A stretch of 64,000 bases of DNA, taken from the NCBI GenBank assembly GCA_947683625.1, contig CANTUR010000166.1, forward strand, positions 1,829,001-1,893,000, in the 5' to 3' direction. This document shows, piece after piece, positions 10,247 to 23,077 of the stretch (positions within the stretch are counted from its first letter, which is position 1; the number at the start of each line of letters is the position of its first letter). This DNA is from Mallotus nudiflorus (taxonomy: Eukaryota > Streptophyta > Magnoliopsida > Malpighiales > Euphorbiaceae). A program made the translations under genes and the position numbers. The notes under the pieces were generated by a model. That model was not told the origin of the DNA. It searched no databases and was given only the letters and a program-made list of their open reading frames with translations.

Positions 10247-13200
10247 TGTCACGATCCAAATCAGGAGTTATGATTGGCACTAAAGAATGATAATTCTTTC
10301 AAATCCGAAACCCGTAGCAATCTTTAAAAATAAAAAATATGCAATAAATAAATAAAAATACATAAAAATTAAAAACTTAAATCGATATAAAAATAAATAT
10401 TTAATGTCATATCATAAAATAAAATATTTCATACAATATTTAAAGAAAGGTCTCTAACATTAAAAACAACATTCTACAAATACAAGGCACCATTACTGTA
10501 GTTTTTAAAATACAAAAAAGTTCAAATAAATAATTTATATAAACTAACCGAGGCTGAAAAAGTCTGGCATACAGGTCTACTACTGAGATCTGAAGACGAA
10601 AAATCTCTTAAAAAAAAAAATACAACTGAAGGGAGTCAGACCTCACTGAGTGAATTATTAAATTATATATACATGCACCTGCTAATGTTATATGCAATCA
10701 AGCATCAGTATATATATAAATATATACAGATATTTCACACAGATGCTGAAATCACTTTTATACATAATAAATGCTGAAAAATATTTATTTGAATGAAAGA
10801 TCAAATAGAACTCTAATTATACCAACCTCAACCAAAAATATTTCTCTATCTATATAGACTCACTTAATTCTAAATTAATTCTCTTATTCCATTTTGGATA
10901 GTAGACTGACCCGGAGACATTAAATCAACTGAGCTCTAGCAATCTCACTATTAGTGTGACTGGCCCTGAGACAATAGGTCAGCCGAGCTCCTGCAATCAC
11001 ACTATTCAATCACATCAATCTCAAATAATCAATCAAATAAAAGTCACCTCAAGTGATTTTATAACTGAACCACATTCTATTGATATCCTTCAAATAAACT
11101 TAATAATTATTAAAATAATAAAAATGCATAATTTAAATGTAATAGCATCCATTCATAGCAAAATATACTCATCATATACAGAAAATATACCAAAAGTATA
11201 TAAGTCACATATATACCAAAATAAACCATAATTTACCATAAATATACCGAAAATATACCGAATATTTATGACACACATATACCAAATATATATTAAAAAC
11301 AATTATGCATATGTGTCACATATATATCAAATATACTAAAAATATACCAAAAGTATACTTATTAGAGAAATATTCAAAATTTTGGTATACTTAATATACC
11401 AATAATATACTTATTCATTTAGAGAAATATTCATATTCAATTTCATTATAAAATTCATAAATGCTAATTTTTATGCATTTTACATGCAATGCATATATAA
11501 GATAATAAGTCATAAGTTTGCGCTCCTCAAGACTGGCTCGGTGGGCCCGATCTGATAGGTCTTGGTCTCAGCGCAACTAGAAAATAAATAATAATACAAA
11601 TCAGAATAAATTTTTAACTTATACTTCTAAAGAGAGTCGAACTAAGAATACGAAACTCAGATAAACACATAAATTCAGAATCGACTCGACGTCACGTTTT
11701 ATGAGAATTCTATTGAAAATTCGGCAAAATCTCTTCTGTAAAATGGATATCTCTCTACTAAAAAGTAGAGTCGATCCTGCAAGAAAAATGTACTTCTAAC
11801 ATAGATTGCACAACACCTCGGGTTAGGACCCCGAACTGCACAATTCCCCAATCGAAATTCACAATTCACCAAAATACAAATAAAAAAATAAATATATTAA
11901 AAATATTAAATTCCATAAATATCCACAAAATACCAAAATATAATATGTTTAAATATTAAAATACTAAATACAATTATTTTCATAATAATTAAATAAAAAT
12001 CTCAAATAATAATATAATATTAATAAAAATCCAATTTTTCAATAATTCAATATAAAATAGTAAAAATTCACTTTCATATATTCAAATAGCTTAAATAGTC
12101 TAAATATGTATTAAAATTAATTAAAAATCTAATTAATCACCAAAATAGTAAATAATATATTATTTAAATATAATTTTCAAAAATTAGTATTAATTAGTTA
12201 AAAATAGTAAATAATTTATAAAAATCATTTTAATATCCTATATAATTCTAAAATCATTTAAAACACATTATCTAACTATAATTTTCACAAAATTACACAA
12301 TTACCTCATAAATATAAAATTTACATAATACAAATAATATTCTCAAAAAATATATTAATTCACCAAAAATTATTTTAATAATCCTAAAATTATTAACTCA
12401 AATTACTAACACAAATTAAACTAAATTTCCATTAAAAATAATTAATTAACATAATTATCAAAAATTTAATATTTAATATTAAAGTAATAAAAAATTACCC
12501 AAAATTCAAATTAATTCAAAAAAATACACAAAAAATATATTTGAGAAGCTTAAGCTACCACAATCAACATTTCTTAAGCAAGTTTACATGAATCAAACAT
12601 AATCAAGTTCAAAAAAATTAAAAACCCTAAAATACATAAACTAAAACTTGAAGATATCTAAAAATTTAGAGGATTTGAGCTCAAACGGAGCTCGGAAATA
12701 AACTCACCAATCAAAAACCATTCAAAAGTGTCCAGTTCGAAGTCCTAAGGTGGTCAGAATCTCACCGGCGTGTTGAAGCTTCAACTTTCGGCTACTTTCG
12801 ATCTTTAGTAATTCGGCGACGGCTGGCGATGTCGAACGGTAGCTAGAGCCGTTTAGAGTTAATAGTAGTCGGCGGTGGCAACTGTGACGGCTCTAGTGTG
12901 GACTAAAAGTGATGGTGAGAAGAAGAAGAAAAAGAAGAAGAAGAAGAAGAAAGAGAAAGTGTTGACCCAATCCTGATTTTTTATTTTTCTATTATTTTAT
13001 TTTATTTTATTTATAAAATTACCAAAATACCCTTCAATCAAATTTAATAATAATAATAATGATGATGATGATGGTGATTATGACAATGTTAACAACAACA
13101 ACAATAATAATAATAATAATAATTATTATTATTATTAAAAATAAAAAAAATAATAATAATAACCTTAATACATTTAAGTAATAAAATTCCCACATAAAAT

Positions 13201-13347
13201 AAATTATTTTACGTAAACGATTCCTTAGAATAAAATACATAAATAATACTAATGAATATCAATAATAATATATAAATAAAATTTAAAATTATTAACACTT
13301 CATATTTTAAAATAATATTATTTTATTTAAAATATTGGGTCATTACA
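10247..13347 (-). repeat. 3' LTR (3101 bp) of the Tekay-type element
   Basis: On the minus strand it begins TGTAATGACCC (13347) and ends GGATCGTGACA (10247), so it has TG...CA ends. It contains an AAT/ATG/AAC microsatellite (13045-13136), a GAAGAAGAAG tract (12918-12957), and two ~50-bp GC-richer direct repeats with GAGACA...GTCA(A/G)C(C/T)GAGCTC near 10905-11005. The same layout occurs in the LTRs at 50730-53967 and 61155-64000. Confidence 0.9.
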
Positions 13348-13361
13348 ATCTCCTCTCCTTA
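13348..13361 (-). other. Polypurine tract next to the 3' LTR
   Basis: Minus-strand AAGGAGAGGAGAT sits immediately before the LTR start TGTAATGACCC. This is the position and composition of the plus-strand DNA primer of LTR retrotransposons. Confidence 0.75.
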
Positions 13362-13405
13362 TAAGAATTCGTCATCGAATTCAATGAAAATAACAGAAAC
13401 AAGAA

Positions 13406-15990
13406 TCATTGAGGAAAGAGATAAGGATAAGAAGCTCGCATCTCTGCTTCAGTCTCCCAAGTATGCTCCTCTACATTGTTGCTTCGCCACAACACCTTGG
13501 CCATCGGAATCTGCTTTGAACACAATTGACGAACTTGATAATCTACAATCACAATAAGTTCCTCCTCGAACATAAAGTCTTCTTCACTTCCACACTAGCA
13601 GGCTGCAACACGTGTGAAGGGTTCGAAATATACATTCTCAACATCAAGATATGGAACACTGGATGCACTTAAGATAAATTCGGGGGTAAAGCCAACTGAT
13701 ATGCAACCATGCCTACTCTCTCCAGAATCTCAAATAGTCCAATATATCTCGGTCCTAGCTTACCCTTTTTGTCAAATCTTATCACACCCTTCATCGAAGA
13801 TAACTTCCGAAACACATAGTCTCCAACCTGAAACTCCACATCTCTACGTCTAGGATCCGCATAGCTCTTCTAACTGTTAACTATGGTCTCTAATCTCCTT
13901 TTGATCACAACAACCTTCTCAACGGCATCTTGAACCATCTCAGGTCCAGTCAACGCCCTCTCCCCAATCTCATCCCAACTCATAAGGGATCTGCACTTCC
14001 ATCAGTACAAAGCCTCAAATAGTGCCATCCTAATAATGTTATGGTAGTTGTTATTATATGCAAACTTCATAAGTGGAAAATGATCATCCCAGCTGCCTCC
14101 CAGATCCAAAACACACATCCTCAACATATCTTCAAATGTTTGGATCATCTTTTTAGACTGACCATCTGTATGAGGATGAAAAGTAGTATTGAAATCAAGC
14201 CTAGTGCCCATCACTTCCTACAACTTCTGCTAAAATTGAGAGGTAAACATTGAATCTTTATCAGATACAATGGACACAAGTACTCCATGAAGGCACACAA
14301 TATGCTTAACATACAACTTCACCAATTTAGCTACAAAAAATGTGGCTTTCATAAGCAAGAAATGAGCAGACTTGGTCAACCTGTCCATAATCACCCAGAT
14401 GAAATCGTATCCATCCTTAGAATAAGGTAACTCAACCACAAAATCCATAGCAATTCTCTCCCATTTACACTCAGGAATAGGAAGTGGCTGAAGCTTCCCA
14501 AAAGGCTTATGATGTTTAGCTTTCACCTATTGACACGACAAGCACTTAGTAATAAAATCAGCTACATCCTTCTTTTGTCCATCCCACTAGTACAAATCTC
14601 TGATACTGTGGTACATCTTAGTGACACCTGGATGTACGTTGTAGGCTATATAATGTGCTTCTTCAAGGATCTATTCTCTCAAATTATCCACATCAGGAAT
14701 GTACAACCTACCACTGATCCACAAAATACCTTCATCATTGAGTGTAAAATCAGTGAACTTCCCTGCACGACTATTCTTTGCAAGCTCTGCTAGAATTTGA
14801 TCTCGGCCCTGAGCTACCTTAATCCTATCTCTCAACACATATCAAACTCTAAACTGAGCTAACAATCCACCAGATTTACTCATCTTTATCATTAGACCTT
14901 GATCCATTAACTAGTGCAACTCTTGGATCAACGGTCTTCTCTCTACACTGATGTGAGTAAGACTACCTGAGGACTTCCTACTCAAGGCATCTGCTACCAT
15001 ATAAGCCTTGCCTGGATGATAAAAAATCTCACAATCATAGTCCTTTAGGAGCTTTAACCATCTCCTCTGCCTCAGATTCAGATCTCTCTGCTGAAAAATG
15101 TACTTAAGGCTCTTATGATCAATGAAAATCTCACAAGTCACCTTGTACAGATAATGTCTCCAAATCTTAAGAGCAAATATCACTGTAACCATCTCTAAGT
15201 TGTGGGTAGGATAATTCTGTTCATGCTTCTTCAACTACCTCAAAGCATAATCTATCACCCTACCATTATGCATCAACATACAACCTAGGCCAACTCTAGA
15301 GGCATCACAATACACAGTGAATTTATCTACTCCATTAGGCAAAGCTAAAATTGAAGTTGTGGTCAACTTCTCCTTCAATAACTGGAAATTATTCTCACAA
15401 GCATCTGACCACTCAACCTTCACATTCTTCTGAGTCAAACGAGTCATAAGAGCTGTAATTCTGGAAAAATCATACACAAATCTCCTATAATACCTAACTA
15501 AACCTAAAAAACTATAAATCTCTATGACTATCGTCGGTCTAGGCCACTCATATACTGCCTCAATCTTTTGTGGATCAACTTGGATACCATCTTTAGACAC
15601 CACGTGTCCAAGGAATGCAACACTCTCCAACCAGAAATCACACTTTGAGAATTTAGCATAAAGTTGATGTTTTCTTAGTGTCTGCAGTACTATCCTCAAG
15701 TGATATACATGCTCCTCCATACTCTTCGAATACACTAGTATATCATCAATGAAGACTACCACAAACTGATCCATAGATGGTCTGAATACCCTGTTCATTA
15801 GGTCCATAAAAGCAGCTGGTGCATTAGTCAATCCAAAAGACATCACCAGAAACTCATAATGGCCATATCGAGTGTGGAATGCTATTTTAGGAACATCGGC
15901 TTCACGAATCCACAACTGATGATAACCCGACCTTAAGTCAATCTTAGAAAAGAACTATGCACCCTGACGCTGATCAAATAAATCATCTAT
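13406..15990 (-). pseudogene. Gypsy pol remnant: RT, RNase H, integrase, C-terminal chromovirus tail
   Basis: Reading from 15990 leftwards: a 5'-truncated reverse transcriptase beginning just before FSKIDLRSGYHQL, with catalytic FIDDILVYSK (about 15730-15760) and FLGHVVS; RNase H with VYCDASRVGLG and a Ty3-type region YHPGKAYMVADALSR (about 14980-15025); an integrase core with AMDFVVELPYS, FIWVIMDRLTKSAHF and FHPHTDGQS; then a GPY/F-like region (RFDKKGKLGPRYIG) and a tail VLWRSNNVEEHTWE ... ASYPYLF, the C-terminal signature of Del/Tekay chromoviruses. In-frame stops occur, for example between the RT and RNase H open frames at 15235, within the integrase, and in the GPY region. It cannot make a working polyprotein. 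Confidence 0.9.
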
Positions 15991-16650
15991 TGTTATGACC
16001 CTTGTTTCAAATTATTAAAATACATTTTAGGATATGCAGTATTAATAAATTTAAATTTTAATCGTGTATTATTATTGTTAATTACTAATGTTAATTACCT
16101 AATTTATTTTTAGAGAATTATCTACGTGTCTATATATATATATATTTTAAGTTTATTATTTAAATATTAGGGTTAATATTATTGGTGTTAATTTTAATAT
16201 TATTATTTTAAGTACCTTTTTATTATTTTTGTTGTCTGATATTATTGTGAGCATTATTTTATTATTAAATTATTTCACTAGTATTATTAATATTATTATT
16301 TTCAATTGTTAATATTATATTATTAAATTGTAATATTAGTGTGTGTGTTTACATATATTTGTATATACATATATATGGGTATACTTTAGTGTGGGGTGAA
16401 TATAATTAAAGTAAAGTTTATATATATATATAAAAACAAGTTGCAGTAAACCTATCTTCCTCCCTGTTCTGTCCCATTTTCTCCTCATTACTGTGCCTCT
16501 CCCTTCTCCACCACTGGACTGCCTCTCACCGCCATCTTCTTCCTTCCTCTTCCCGACATCATCCGAACGCCAGAAGCCCACCAGATCTCCTGGAGTTGCA
16601 GCAGCAGTAGGGTGAGCTTCTCACCATCGCTCCCTCCTTCGACCACCTCA
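15991..16650 (+). mobile_element. Start of a second Tekay-type LTR, inverted relative to its host element
   Basis: Begins TGTTATGACCC at 15991 in the middle of the RT coding region and follows the start of the plus-strand LTR at 61155 (shared ATATGCAGTATTAATAA, then AT-rich sequence and a CT-rich block). It stops at 16650, where the sequence switches to a minus-strand LTR at CAGAAAATATACC. Probably a nested insertion truncated by a later deletion. Confidence 0.8.
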
Positions 16651-18792
16651 GAAAATATACCAAAAGTATATAAGTCACATATATACCAAAATAAACCATA
16701 ATATACCATAAATATACCGAAAATATACCAAATATATATGACACACATATACCAAATATATACTAAAAACAATTATGCATATGTGTCACATATATATCAA
16801 ATATACTAAAAATATACCAAAAGTATACTTATTGGAGAAATATTCAAATTTTTGATATACTTAGTGTACCAAAAATATACTTATTCGTTTAGAGAAATAT
16901 TCATATTCAATTTCATTATAAAATTCATGGATGCTAATTTTTATGCATTTTACATGCAATGCATATATAAGATAATAACTCATAAGTTTGCGCTCCTAGA
17001 GACTGGCTCGGCGGGCCCAGTCTAATAGGTCTTGGTCTCGGCGTAACTAGAAAATAAATAATAATACAAATCATAATAAAATTTCTAACTTATACTTCTA
17101 AAGAAACTCAATCTAGGAATATGAAACCCAGACAAATCCAGAAATTCTGAATCAACCTGACGTCACGTTTTAGGAGAATTCTATCAAAAATTCGGCAGAA
17201 CCTTCATTGTAAAATTGATATCTCTCTACTAAAAAGTAGAGTCGATCCTGCAAGAAAAATGTACTTCTAACACAGATTACACAACACCTTGGATTAGAAC
17301 CCCGAACTGCACAATTCTCCAACCGAAGTTCACAATTCACCAAAATACAAAAAAAATGATAAATATATTAAAAATCATTAAATTCCATAAATATCCACAA
17401 AATACCAAAATATAATATATTTAAACATTAAAATACTAAATACAATTATTTTCACAATAATTAAATAAAAATCTCAAATAATAATATAATATTAATAAAA
17501 ATCCAATTTTTTAATAATTCAATATAAAATAGTAAAAATTCACTTTTATATATTCAAATAGATTAAATAGCCTAAATATATATTAAAAGTAATTAAAAAT
17601 CCATTTAATCACCAAAATAGTAAATAATATATTATTTAAATATAATTTTCAAAAATGAGTATTAATTAGTTAAAAATAGTAAATAATTTATAAAAATCAT
17701 TTTAATACCCTATATAAGTCTAAAATCATTTAAAACACATTATTTAACTATAATTTTCACAAAATTACACAATTAACTCATAAATACAAAATTTACATAA
17801 TATAAATAATATTCTCAAAAATTATATTAATTCACCAAAAATTATTTTAATAATCCTAAAATTATTAACTCAAATTACTAACACAAATTCAACTAAATTT
17901 TCATTAAAAATAATTAATTAACATAATTGTCAAAAATTCAATATTTAATATTAAAATTATAAAAAATTACCCAAAATTCAAATTAATTCAAAAAAATACA
18001 AAAAAATATATTTGAGAAGCTTAAGCTACCACAATCAACATTTCTTAAGCAAGTTTGCATGAATCAAACATAATCAAGTTTAAAAAAATTAAAAACCCCA
18101 AAATACATAAACTAAAAATTGAAGATATCAAAAAATCTAGAAGATTTGAGCTCAAACAGAGCTCGGAAATGGACTCACCGATGGAAAACCATTTAAAAGA
18201 GTCCGGTTCGAAGTCCTGAGGTGGCCGGAATCTCACCAGCGTGTTGAAGCTTCAACTTTCAACCACTTTCAATCTTTAACAATTCAGCGGCGATTGGGGA
18301 CCGCTGGTGATGTCTGACAATAGTTGGAGGTGTTTGGAGTTGATGGCAGTCGGCAGTGGCAACTGGGGCAGCTCCGACGTGGACTGAAAGTGACAGTGAG
18401 AAGAAGAAGAAAAAGAAGAAGAAGAAGAAGAAGAAGAAAGAGAAAGTGTTGACTCGATCTTTATTTTTTACTTTTCTATTATTTTATTTTATTTTTTATT
18501 TATAAAATTACCAAAATACCCTTTAATCAAATTTAATAATAATAATAATAACAACAACAACAATAACAATAATAATAATATTAATAACAATAACAATAAT
18601 ACTAATAACCTTAATACATTTAAATAATAAAATTTCCACATAAAATAAATTATTTTACGTAAACGATTCCTTAGAATAAAATACATAAATAATATTAACG
18701 AATATCAATAATAATATATAAATAAAATTTAAAATTATTAACACTGTATATTCTAAAAAATATTATTTTATTTAAAATATTGGGTAATTACA
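16651..18792 (-). repeat. Truncated 5' LTR of the Tekay-type element
   Basis: Aligns with 11181-13347 of the 3' LTR throughout, with small indels. On the minus strand it begins TGTAATTACCC (18792) and is cut at 16651, so about 930 bp of the R/U5 side are missing. ORFs inside it are accidental. Confidence 0.88.
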
Positions 18793-19074
18793 AAGTTTTT
18801 ATAAAAAAAATTTCTTCCATTTTATCCCCTGTATCTATTTGAGAGAATTATTTTTGAGATTTCTTCTCACAACACACTATTTCTTATCGCAAGTTGCTTT
18901 ATCCTTTTTACTTAATGCACAACCTCTGCTATTTCATTTCCTTTTTCCTCAAATAGTTTTTAGAACAGGATATAAGGTGGTCAAGATTCATAATTTTCCA
19001 GAATAATTCCAGTTTCACTAAAATAAAAGTGGGATGTTATTCATTACCAAATCGTTTGTATGTATTAGAAAGTG

Positions 19075-19560
19075 TTTCATTACCAAACTCCAAAACCTGC
19101 CACCAAGTCCATATCCTTCTCTCTCCATCATAGGCCATCACTAGCAGAAGAATCGCCAACCGCCATCCTGATGATTGGAAAGTGCCTTGGCTATAACTCC
19201 ACTAGCCTTGGCTTTCGCATTCTTTCAAGCACTATGCTATTAATGGACTTATGGAGCATACAATACGACCCCAACATATGGGTAGAGCCAACAAAGTTCA
19301 AACTAGAAAGATTGGAGGGGCTAGAGGAGGCGCAAGATGGATCCAGTTTTCATCCCTTTTTGCGTCTGAAAGGAGGGGTTGCCCTGCGGAGGGCTTGGCT
19401 ATGCGTATAGTTGGGTTGGCATTGGAGTCACTGCTTCAGTGTTTTGAATGTTAGAGGATTGGTGAGAAGGTGGTTGATATGAAAGAAGGGGCCGGGCTGT
19501 CCTGTCCCTGCTCAAGGCTGAGTAATTATGTGCTAAATGCCGGCCACGTCCAGCTATGCT
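19075..19560 (+). pseudogene. CYP81 pseudogene with internal deletions
   Basis: Fragments of a CYP81 protein follow each other in different frames: the proline hinge KLQNLPPSPYPSLS and IIGH (19084-19131); LMIGKCLGYNSTSL, equivalent to the C-helix approach of the intact gene (19170-19206); then a jump to MLLMDLWSIQYDPNIWVEPT after the K-helix (19232-19290) and the haem loop region RGCPAEGLAMRIV in another frame (19374-19412). Roughly 60 and 230 codons are missing at two joints, including the C-, I- and K-helices, and there are stops. It is a broken duplicate of the neighbouring P450, separated from it by the gypsy element. Confidence 0.88.
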
Positions 19561-20818
19561 TGATTTTTTTTTTTCTTTTTTTCTAAGTTTCGGATAAATT
19601 GCACCCATTAGAATTGTTCAATTGAGAAGGTCCGAAACTCTCTGATGCATTTAATGAGCTAGGTTGCCACTGGAGTATGCATAAAATTGCTAGAGGGAAG
19701 AATGTAGGAAATAAATTTTGTGTGCGAACTCTTATAAGTGCATGCGATTTTCAATTGTTAGATCGATACAGTTCATTCCATTCAACGACTGAAAATTACA
19801 GCACTTGATTGATAGCTGAAATTCATGAATAAGTACAGTTGCACTATTAAGAAGATTATAATGGAAAAGGTGTTAATGTTTTCTATTCTGAAGCCTCAGG
19901 AGTTTTGTTTCCAGGCAAATATCACCAAGTGGAAACAGCTTTCTTCATGATTTAGACTGTCCATTTTCCACTTGTTGCAATAAAATTTTGCCCCCTCTAG
20001 TTTTTGAACTTGCAGTAGTGTAACACTTGTTGCTGCTACTGTGCACACATTAGCAGGTACAGTTTTGACAGAGCCTTTCATGCCCACCATATCCTACGTA
20101 TGGGCCATACAACGCAGACTGTACTATGCATAGTTGATACACAGCAAATCGAGCACTAAATAGCATCTCATGTAGTGCGGGGGTTGACATATCTAAATAT
20201 GAACCTGGTAAGGATGAGGTGCATAATTGAATTTGTTCTGTAGAGTTTGGTTCGTGACCTTGCTCCGTCAGATTTCCCATTTGACTTCAATCACCATATA
20301 TAATTAGCAATAAAAAAAAGAAACCAACTCTTTCTTGGCAAAATCTGATATGCTGCTGTGTTTCTTCACATATTCCCTTTTTTTCCCAGTAAGTGTCCTG
20401 AAATACTGAAACTTGTGGTTTAAATCAAAAGTAAGCCCGAGACAACGCATGCAGGAATCAGAAACCACTATAGATTTATATACACAACAACAACAAAAAG
20501 CAAGAAAAAAAGAAAAGAAAGAGGGGATGCAATGAACAAATGCCTTCCATTCGTCTCACTTTTTCTGATAGTTGGCATGTTTTGGATGCGGCAACTTATT
20601 ATTGGATGGCAATTCTACACATACTTAAACAGACATGAATGCTTCTGTTAATTGATTGAAAAAGACGTACATTCAGAATTTGAATTTGTTCTTTGTTGAA
20701 CCAAATCGCAATCGTTTTCATCCATTAAAAAAAAAAAACAGTCCACCAGAATTTAAAATATTCACCCGTTGAGAAACATTAGAAACTATTGCTTGTAGAC
20801 CTAACGTACTAAGTACTC

Positions 20819-20852
<34 letters not shown>

Positions 20853-23077
20853 GAAATTTCATTATTTCTGCTAACCAAATCATAGCAATATATGAAATTA
20901 ATGCATACTTTATTGCAGAAACAAACCAATGAACATTTGGCCTTTTTATAGGAAATTGCGAATCCGAATTGGACAACATATGTTTCATGTCTTTTAGCGA
21001 GAAGTTCATTTTTTAAATCAAATTAGATTAACACCTTAACCAAATTGGAATTGCTTTTGCAGTTTGCTCTGTTATTGGTTTTCTTTTGCCATGTAAAGAC
21101 ATACTTTGCACAATAAAAGACAAATCCAAAGGGAAGTAGAAGAAGCACATCCTTTAGCCTCCAAATCCACTAAAATTCAATCACTCAAAAATACGCACTA
21201 ATATTTGAAAATTAACACACAAATCATAAATTATATAAGCTTACACTTTCGTTTTTTGTTTTGTTTTGTTTTTTTAATAGAGCTCTTATATGATCTAAAT
21301 TTTGATCGACTGCATAATAAGAATAATCCCCTTTTAAATTAAAGACGGTAAAAATTAAATTTTACACTTTATGATACGCTTAAAAAAAGTTATTTTTTAC
21401 TAATTTTCTACAAGTTTTATCTTTTTATTTTTTATAACTCATAAAAATAAATTATATATATTCAAATCACAATTATTTGCATGTACGGCAAACAATTATT
21501 CAAATCACAACTTCTAACATAAATTATATATATTTTATAAAATATTCAATAGTAAATATTACTTGAATTTGAATTAAGCTTATTTAAGTTTATCTTAATT
21601 AAAATTATTAAATTATATTATTTTTATATATAGTACAATTGAATTCCATCGAATTCAAGTATTTCAAGTAAAATATGACAAAATATAATTGACTTTCGAG
21701 TTTTTTTTCCCCCAAACTTGTTGGTTGAGTCTAAAACTCTATCATTTCACTTCCAATTAAATAATGACAATAAACAAATTTAGATTTCCAAATCAAGAAC
21801 TAAACCAAAAAATAATAATAATAACAATAAATAAAATCTCCAAATTCAACGTGGCATAACATGAATGGCTACTGCAAGCCTGCATCGAAGATCAAGTAGG
21901 ACGCAGTACAACTTGAAAACGAAATCCATAATTAAAATAAAATAGTGTACTGAACACTATTAAATGATGGATAAACATTTAATATTTTTATACTTCACTG
22001 TAGATATAAATAAATAATGAATATTAACTATTTATAACTATCATTTACCATTTACTTGCTAATTAAATTTTGATTGAAGTAATATAGTACATAAAATAAA
22101 TGGACAAAAGTTTATTTTGCCCATTAATTGATACAAAACTTTGACATTTTGGAACAATTAAAGCTCTAAGCGACACACATAATTTAATTAAAGCTATGTT
22201 TCACTAGGTGCTGCAACCACTGGCATCACCATTTAATTAATTTGTTAATTTTTATTTTCGTAACCATAATTAGAAAGAATAGCCATTATTTGCTCTTTTT
22301 TTTTTTTTCTTTTCCTTGTCTTCTTCCATTATAATTTTCATTATTGTGGCTTCTTTGATGCCTTCAATATTCTCATATGAACTATGACACAGCAACAATA
22401 TGTCTCTTACTAATTAGATTTGTTCACAAGCTTTTGACTCGTTTGACAATGTGTCAAAATCAATAAGATTTCGTGGAGCTTTTCTTAATTTTTGGTAATG
22501 CTTTATAGATTGGAGGTTATGGCTGCTGAAATAGATAAATATATATTATGGACTTGTGTTTGGTAAAATCAACTGTTATAAAATTGTAAAAATGAGTTTG
22601 CTGAAAATAAAAATATATTTAAAAATAAAAAATTTGATATTTAATATTTTTATTTTTATTTTAAAAAATACAAGGTTAGTCGAATCTTTGTTCTTTATTT
22701 ATATATTTTTTGGTTGTGTGTTGTTGAGTGCCAAAATAGTGCTGAATTCTTCCAAAATGATAAAGTTTTGTACCAAACTGGCAACAAAGTTAAAATTGTG
22801 TTACCAAATTGACCATTAATGCAAAGTTCAATGGGCAATATGAGCTTTTGTCCTCCAAAACAAAATAAATAAAGAAAAGATATATAAACGTCGTCACCTG
22901 CGCGCACTCTTCATAGCCCATCGTAAAGCCAGGCCAGCTCTCGAGAAAAAGGAGACCTCCCTTGTCTCCTTCTTCGCCACCAACTCTACACAGCCACCAC
23001 AATTCACTAATATTCCGACGGAGAAATTATATTCTGCTGCTTATATTTTCTTTAAATTATTCTTTTTTAGAGTAGCA
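19561..23077. other. Intergenic region before the NRAMP gene
   Basis: Mostly AT-rich with no recognised gene. It holds a (TA)n(CA)n microsatellite at about 20819-20850 and short A/T runs. Two overlapping minus-strand ORFs lie at 19896-20280 (see separate entry). The last ~150 bp before 23078 are probably the NRAMP leader. Confidence 0.5.
20050..20280 (-). other. Unrecognised 76-codon ORF
   Basis: Starts with ATG at 20280 (MGNLTEQGHEP) and ends CQNCTC at 20050; a second ORF (19896-20090) overlaps it in another frame. Base composition is less AT-rich than the surroundings. No family is recognised. It may be a gene fragment, part of a non-coding transcript or chance. Confidence 0.2.

Larger units (their letters stand above)
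10247..18792 (-). mobile_element. Rearranged Ty3/gypsy Tekay (Del) chromovirus with TSD AAGTT
   Basis: Element on the minus strand. Its 3' LTR is 10247-13347 and its truncated 5' LTR is 16651-18792. Both outer ends are flanked by AAGTT (10242-10246 and 18793-18797), a perfect 5-bp target duplication that ties the two LTRs to one insertion. In a 245-bp hand-aligned sample (from 11181 against 16651) the LTRs differ at about 11 positions. A purine tract AAGGAGAGGAGAT (13348-13361 region) precedes the 3' LTR. The internal region keeps only RT, RNase H and integrase; gag, protease, the start of RT and the primer binding site are gone, replaced by an inverted LTR fragment (15991-16650). Confidence 0.9.

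Noticed and set aside
13034..13240. Ile-rich ORF
   Set aside because: It is a translation of the AAT/ATG/AAC microsatellite in the LTR.
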